Assembly (NCBI RefSeq): GCF_937996225.1
Contig: NZ_CALKTC010000019.1
Coordinates: 1-64,000 of the forward strand
DNA: 64,000 bases
Direction: 5' to 3'
Origin: an uncultured Campylobacter sp.
GTDB lineage: Bacteria; Campylobacterota; Campylobacteria; Campylobacterales; Campylobacteraceae
Shown here in pieces: positions 60,971 through 64,000 of the stretch (its first letter is position 1; every line of letters begins with the position of its first letter). A program made the position numbers and the translations under genes. Under the pieces are notes generated by a model. It was not told where the DNA came from. It made no database searches and saw only the letters and a list, made by a program, of their open reading frames with translations.

Positions 60971-61804
60971 CTACTTACTAATCGAATTTAAAAATTCCAA
61001 ATTCTCGCATCCCATCTTGATGCCGCCGTCGCAGCTTTTTTTGAAAAACTCTTTTGCTTTGACGTTATCGGACTTCACGCCCTTACCTTCGGCATACATT
61101 ATGGCTAGGTTATTGCAGCCGTCGAAGTGACCGAGGTTGCACGCCTTTTCATACTGCTGCTTTGCTTGCTTATAATCCTGGCCCACCCCCTGCCCGAAGG
61201 CGTATAGATAACCTAGATTGTTGCAGCCGATGCCGATATCGCCGCCGCAAGCCTTTTCGTAAAAAATTTTAGCCTTTGCGAAGCTTTGCTGCACGCCCTC
61301 ACCCTTTAGATACAGATAGCCCAGGTTGTTGCAGCCCATCATATCGCCGTAGGTGCAGGCCTTTTCATAAAGGCTCGCCGCCTTAGCGACGTCCTTTGCA
61401 AGCCCGGCGCCGTTTGCGTATAAAAGCCCAAGCGATGTGCAGCCTTCGTTATCTTTGCAGGCTTTTTCGTAATAAGCCGCGGCTTTGGTAAAATTTTGAT
61501 CCGCGCCGTTGCCGCTTTCGTAGATATAGCCTAGATTGTTGCACGCAAGCGCAAATTTAGCGCTGCACGCCTTCTCGTAGAGGCTGATCGCTTTTTCGAA
61601 ATTTTTCTCTACGTTGCCGGTGCCCTCAAAATACAAAACGGCTAGATTATAGCATCCCGAAGCTTTATTTTCCAAACCGCACGCTCTTTCGTAAATTTCT
61701 GCGAGTTTTTTATGATCGCCGCTTTGCTGAGCTTGAATGCCCTCGCTGATAAAGCCCGCGTTTGCCGCGCCCGCCAAAGCAAGCGCTATTAGAAATTTTT
61801 TCAA
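60971..61804 (-). CDS. Sel1-repeat cysteine-rich protein (Hcp type)
   Basis: A 277-residue exported protein (signal MKKFLIALALAGAANAG) built of about seven repeats of 35-36 residues, each with a Cys pair (YEKACSAKFALACNNLGYIY, YEKACTYGDMMGCNNLGYLY and so on) spaced eight residues apart. This is the disulfide-bridged alpha/alpha repeat fold of Helicobacter cysteine-rich proteins. Some bind penicillin, most have unknown roles. It lies between the double NosL gene and CcsBA and may help cytochrome or copper protein assembly in the periplasm. Confidence 0.88.
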   Translation of the reverse strand: MKKFLIALALAGAANAGFISEGIQAQQSGDHKKLAEIYERACGLENKASGCYNLAVLYFEGTGNVEKNFEKAISLYEKACSAKFALACNNLGYIYESGNGADQNFTKAAAYYEKACKDNEGCTSLGLLYANGAGLAKDVAKAASLYEKACTYGDMMGCNNLGYLYLKGEGVQQSFAKAKIFYEKACGGDIGIGCNNLGYLYAFGQGVGQDYKQAKQQYEKACNLGHFDGCNNLAIMYAEGKGVKSDNVKAKEFFKKSCDGGIKMGCENLEFLNSISK

Positions 61805-61814
61805 ATTTACTCCT

Positions 61815-64000
61815 TTATATCGTTTTTACGTCCCTGCCTCTGAAAGCAAGAGCGATTATTAAAAAGACCGCCGCTATTATACAATAAAACGGCGCGGGTA
61901 TATGCGGTGCGTCTCCCGCGGCATAAGAGTGCATGCCGGTGAGGTAGAAATTTACGCCGAAATAGGTCATTATGATTGAGCTATACGCGAGCGTCGAGCT
62001 CACGCAATAAACATAGATCGAGCCGAGTTTCGGGATAAATTTCAGATGCAGCACGATCGCATAGACGATGATCGAGACATACGACCAGGTCTCTTTGCTA
62101 TCCCAGCCCCAGTATCGTCCCCAGCTCTCATTCGCCCATACGCCGCCGAAGAAATTTCCGAGCGTCAGCATCGAAAGCCCCACGATGAGACTGATCTCGT
62201 TGATCGCCGTTATATATCTGATCTGCGCGTTAAGCCGCTCGCGATTGGCACTGTTTTTAAGCGCCATTAAAATAAGAGCCAAAAGCCCAAGCAGGCAGCT
62301 AAGCCCTAAAAATCCATAGCTAGCCGTGATAACAGATACGTGGATGCTAAGCCAATACGACTTTAACACCGGCACGAGGTTGGTAATCTGCGGGTTTACG
62401 AAGCTCATATGCGCTACGAGCATCACGATGCTAGCCAGCAAGCAGCTCGCGCTTAGCGTAAGTAGGGACTTTCTAAAAAATATGATCCCGGCAAGCGCCG
62501 CCGACCAGCCGATGTAGATCATCGACTCATAGCTATCGCTCCACGGCGCGTGAGCCGCGACGTACCAGCGCAGCGCAAGCGTAAGGGTATGTGCGGTAAA
62601 ACATATCGCAAAGGCTGCGAATAAAATTTTTTGCGCGAGCGTGAAGCGCTTGCCGCAAAGTGCGCCCAAAAGCGCCAATATTAGAGCTACGCCGCCTAGG
62701 ATCATATAGCAATAAACGAGCTTTTTGAAAACCGAAGCTTTGTTGTAAAACACCTCGGCCTTGACGCGGTTTTCACTCGGAAGTATAGCTGCCGAGGTGG
62801 CCCTTTGGTAGTTTTTCAGCTCTGCAAGTGCTGCATCCGCTTTAGTCCAATCATTATCCGAAATTCCGTCTTGCAAGCCGTTTAGATAGTCGTTTAGCAC
62901 GCCTTTGATCTGCGGAGCGATACTATAATCCGCAAAGGCGTCGTTCGGCGAGAGCCAGGTGTTTTGCGGATCGTTCGGCACGGGGATAAATTTAAAAAAC
63001 ACTCCTCTAAAGGTCAAATACGCGATGTTTAGCCGCTCGTCGAATTTAATCAGCTCGTTATCGAGTACGCCGCGGCGCGAGGCGCTTTTTTCATTCGCCT
63101 CGTCCAGGGCGTGGGCGAGCTTGTAGTTGCCGTTTTCATCAAAGACCGAATTGAAGCTCGCATATCGCTCCTGCGGCGCTAAGCCCAGCATCTTTTTGAT
63201 CTCGTCGTTTTTTATTTTGATGATCTTTTGATCGCGCCAGAAAGCGGGATTTAGGCTCATTCCTAGGATCATCTGCTCGGCACTTAAGCCATAAAGCCCC
63301 TCCGTGCCCGAAATTTTATTTACGATTTCGCTTGCTTCGGTGCTAAGCGGCTTGATCCTACCCATGTAATCTTGCACCAAAAGCTCCGCGAACGCGCCGT
63401 TTGCGTGAACGCGCGAGTTGGCTTTAAGGTTTGCTAGATAGTTTTCATCCGCGGCACGAAGCTCAATGCTGAAAAAAAGCGGCGCGATTAGAAGAAGCGC
63501 GGCGGGCGCATTGTTTTTGATAAATTTGGCGAGCTTTTTAAACCTGCTGCCGGCGGTAAAAAGATTTCCAATAAATCCGACGCAAAGTAGGAAATAGCCG
63601 AAGTAGGTTGGAATTTTACCCGGGTCGCGGTTAAGCTCTAGCACCGTGCCTAGCTCGTCCGTGTCGTAGGAGGATTGAAAGAGCTTAAAGCCGTCAAAGC
63701 TTAGCGGATGGTTCATATAAATTTCATGCTCCCCCACGCTCTTGCCCTCTTTTAAAATTTCAACGTCGCTAGCGTAGGATGACGGGCTTTGCGAGCCGGG
63801 ATAGCGCTCGAGCTTAAATTTCAAAAGCTTTACCGCAAACGGAAGCTCTATGAGCTTCGAGCCCCAGCTTAGCATTATCTCCTCGCCGTCAAAGTTTAAA
63901 ATTTTAGGTTCCCCGAGCCAGCCAGCGCCGCCGCGCAGCTCCGCCTCTTGCTCGCTTCCGCCCTCAAAGCCCGCTTTTACCGCAAGCGTGCCCTGCTCGC
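61815..64000 (-). CDS. ccsBA: CcsBA cytochrome c synthetase (5' end outside the window)
   Basis: The frame is open to the end of the window and starts beyond it. It is a fused ResB (CcsB) and CcsA protein that exports haem and attaches it to CxxCH proteins. The CcsB part, including SFDGFKLFQSSYDTDELGTV, occupies the side near 63800-63300. The CcsA part has the haem-binding WANESWGRYWGWDSKETWS about residues 570-590 from the visible ATG, flanked by His residues. An internal ATG at 63875 is not the true start: codons upstream of it continue the ResB domain (AELRGGAGWLGEPKILNF). It serves the NosZ, NosC1 and NosC2 cytochromes of the window among others. Confidence 0.92.
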   Translation of the reverse strand, partial: EQGTLAVKAGFEGGSEQEAELRGGAGWLGEPKILNFDGEEIMLSWGSKLIELPFAVKLLKFKLERYPGSQSPSSYASDVEILKEGKSVGEHEIYMNHPLSFDGFKLFQSSYDTDELGTVLELNRDPGKIPTYFGYFLLCVGFIGNLFTAGSRFKKLAKFIKNNAPAALLLIAPLFFSIELRAADENYLANLKANSRVHANGAFAELLVQDYMGRIKPLSTEASEIVNKISGTEGLYGLSAEQMILGMSLNPAFWRDQKIIKIKNDEIKKMLGLAPQERYASFNSVFDENGNYKLAHALDEANEKSASRRGVLDNELIKFDERLNIAYLTFRGVFFKFIPVPNDPQNTWLSPNDAFADYSIAPQIKGVLNDYLNGLQDGISDNDWTKADAALAELKNYQRATSAAILPSENRVKAEVFYNKASVFKKLVYCYMILGGVALILALLGALCGKRFTLAQKILFAAFAICFTAHTLTLALRWYVAAHAPWSDSYESMIYIGWSAALAGIIFFRKSLLTLSASCLLASIVMLVAHMSFVNPQITNLVPVLKSYWLSIHVSVITASYGFLGLSCLLGLLALILMALKNSANRERLNAQIRYITAINEISLIVGLSMLTLGNFFGGVWANESWGRYWGWDSKETWSYVSIIVYAIVLHLKFIPKLGSIYVYCVSSTLAYSSIIMTYFGVNFYLTGMHSYAAGDAPHIPAPFYCIIAAVFLIIALAFRGRDVKTI

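Overview
The window reads as a chromosomal segment of an epsilonproteobacterium, most likely a Campylobacter of the higher-G+C oral group; C. gracilis is my best guess but is not proven. Support comes from a CiaB-type invasion protein, the Epsilonproteobacteria-type clade II nitrous oxide reductase cluster (nosZ-B-D-G-C1-C2-H-F), a fused CcsBA cytochrome c synthetase, a Helicobacter-type cysteine-rich Sel1 repeat protein, one large pyruvate:acceptor oxidoreductase polypeptide, and a non-coding texture built on the word AAATTT. Most genes are of intermediate G+C. Two genes, a reverse transcriptase (12409-14112) and a KAP-type P-loop NTPase (19851-21671), are clearly AT-rich and look acquired.

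Layout. 1-9570: end of a membrane protein gene, a small zinc-finger-like protein, an acyl-CoA thioesterase, ciaB, two membrane proteins, and an MFS/acyltransferase/acyl-ACP synthetase fusion for phospholipid repair. 9571-17774: flavodoxin, two linked unknown genes, an aspartate/glutamate racemase family gene whose usual start has been lost, the defence-type reverse transcriptase, and por. 18565-22401: sugar-efflux transporter, KAP NTPase, SGNH esterase lipoprotein. 22689-31413: a carboxylate block on the minus strand with L(+)-tartrate dehydratase (ttdAB), a DUF2809-ankyrin protein, the nickel-pincer lactate racemase operon (larA-C-E-B) and a DcuB-type C4-dicarboxylate carrier with an unusual insert.

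31713-43722: the nos cluster, with a periplasmic propeller protein, the N2O reductase, the NosB/G/H/C1/C2 electron path, the NosD/F/Y ABC system and two NosL-type copper proteins. 43940-46660: an anaerobic Ni-CO dehydrogenase with a large histidine-rich N-terminal extension. 47536-49297: a FecCD/FecE-type metal-chelate importer without its binding protein. 49629-53790: a DUF4139 protein and a tandemly duplicated family of unknown membrane-anchored proteins with tiny overlapping ORFs. 54242-55882: a YdeN-type hydrolase and a DUF364 protein whose gene contains a 38-bp perfect palindrome. 56401-60939: a five-gene minus-strand operon in which NosL-like proteins flank a MacB/FtsX-type ABC transporter and a CPYC-containing membrane protein, probably an envelope copper-handling system. 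61815-64000: CcsBA, running off the window.

Together the genes describe an anaerobic or microaerobic, respiration-based metabolism (N2O respiration, flavodoxin-linked pyruvate oxidation, CO oxidation, C4-dicarboxylate, tartrate and lactate use) that needs copper, nickel and Fe-S delivery. No tRNA, rRNA, CRISPR array or insertion sequence was recognised. The strongest leads are the reverse transcriptase insertion, the five-gene NosL/ABC operon, the His-rich CO dehydrogenase, and AAATTC/AAATTT words that fill both the gaps and the protein linkers.
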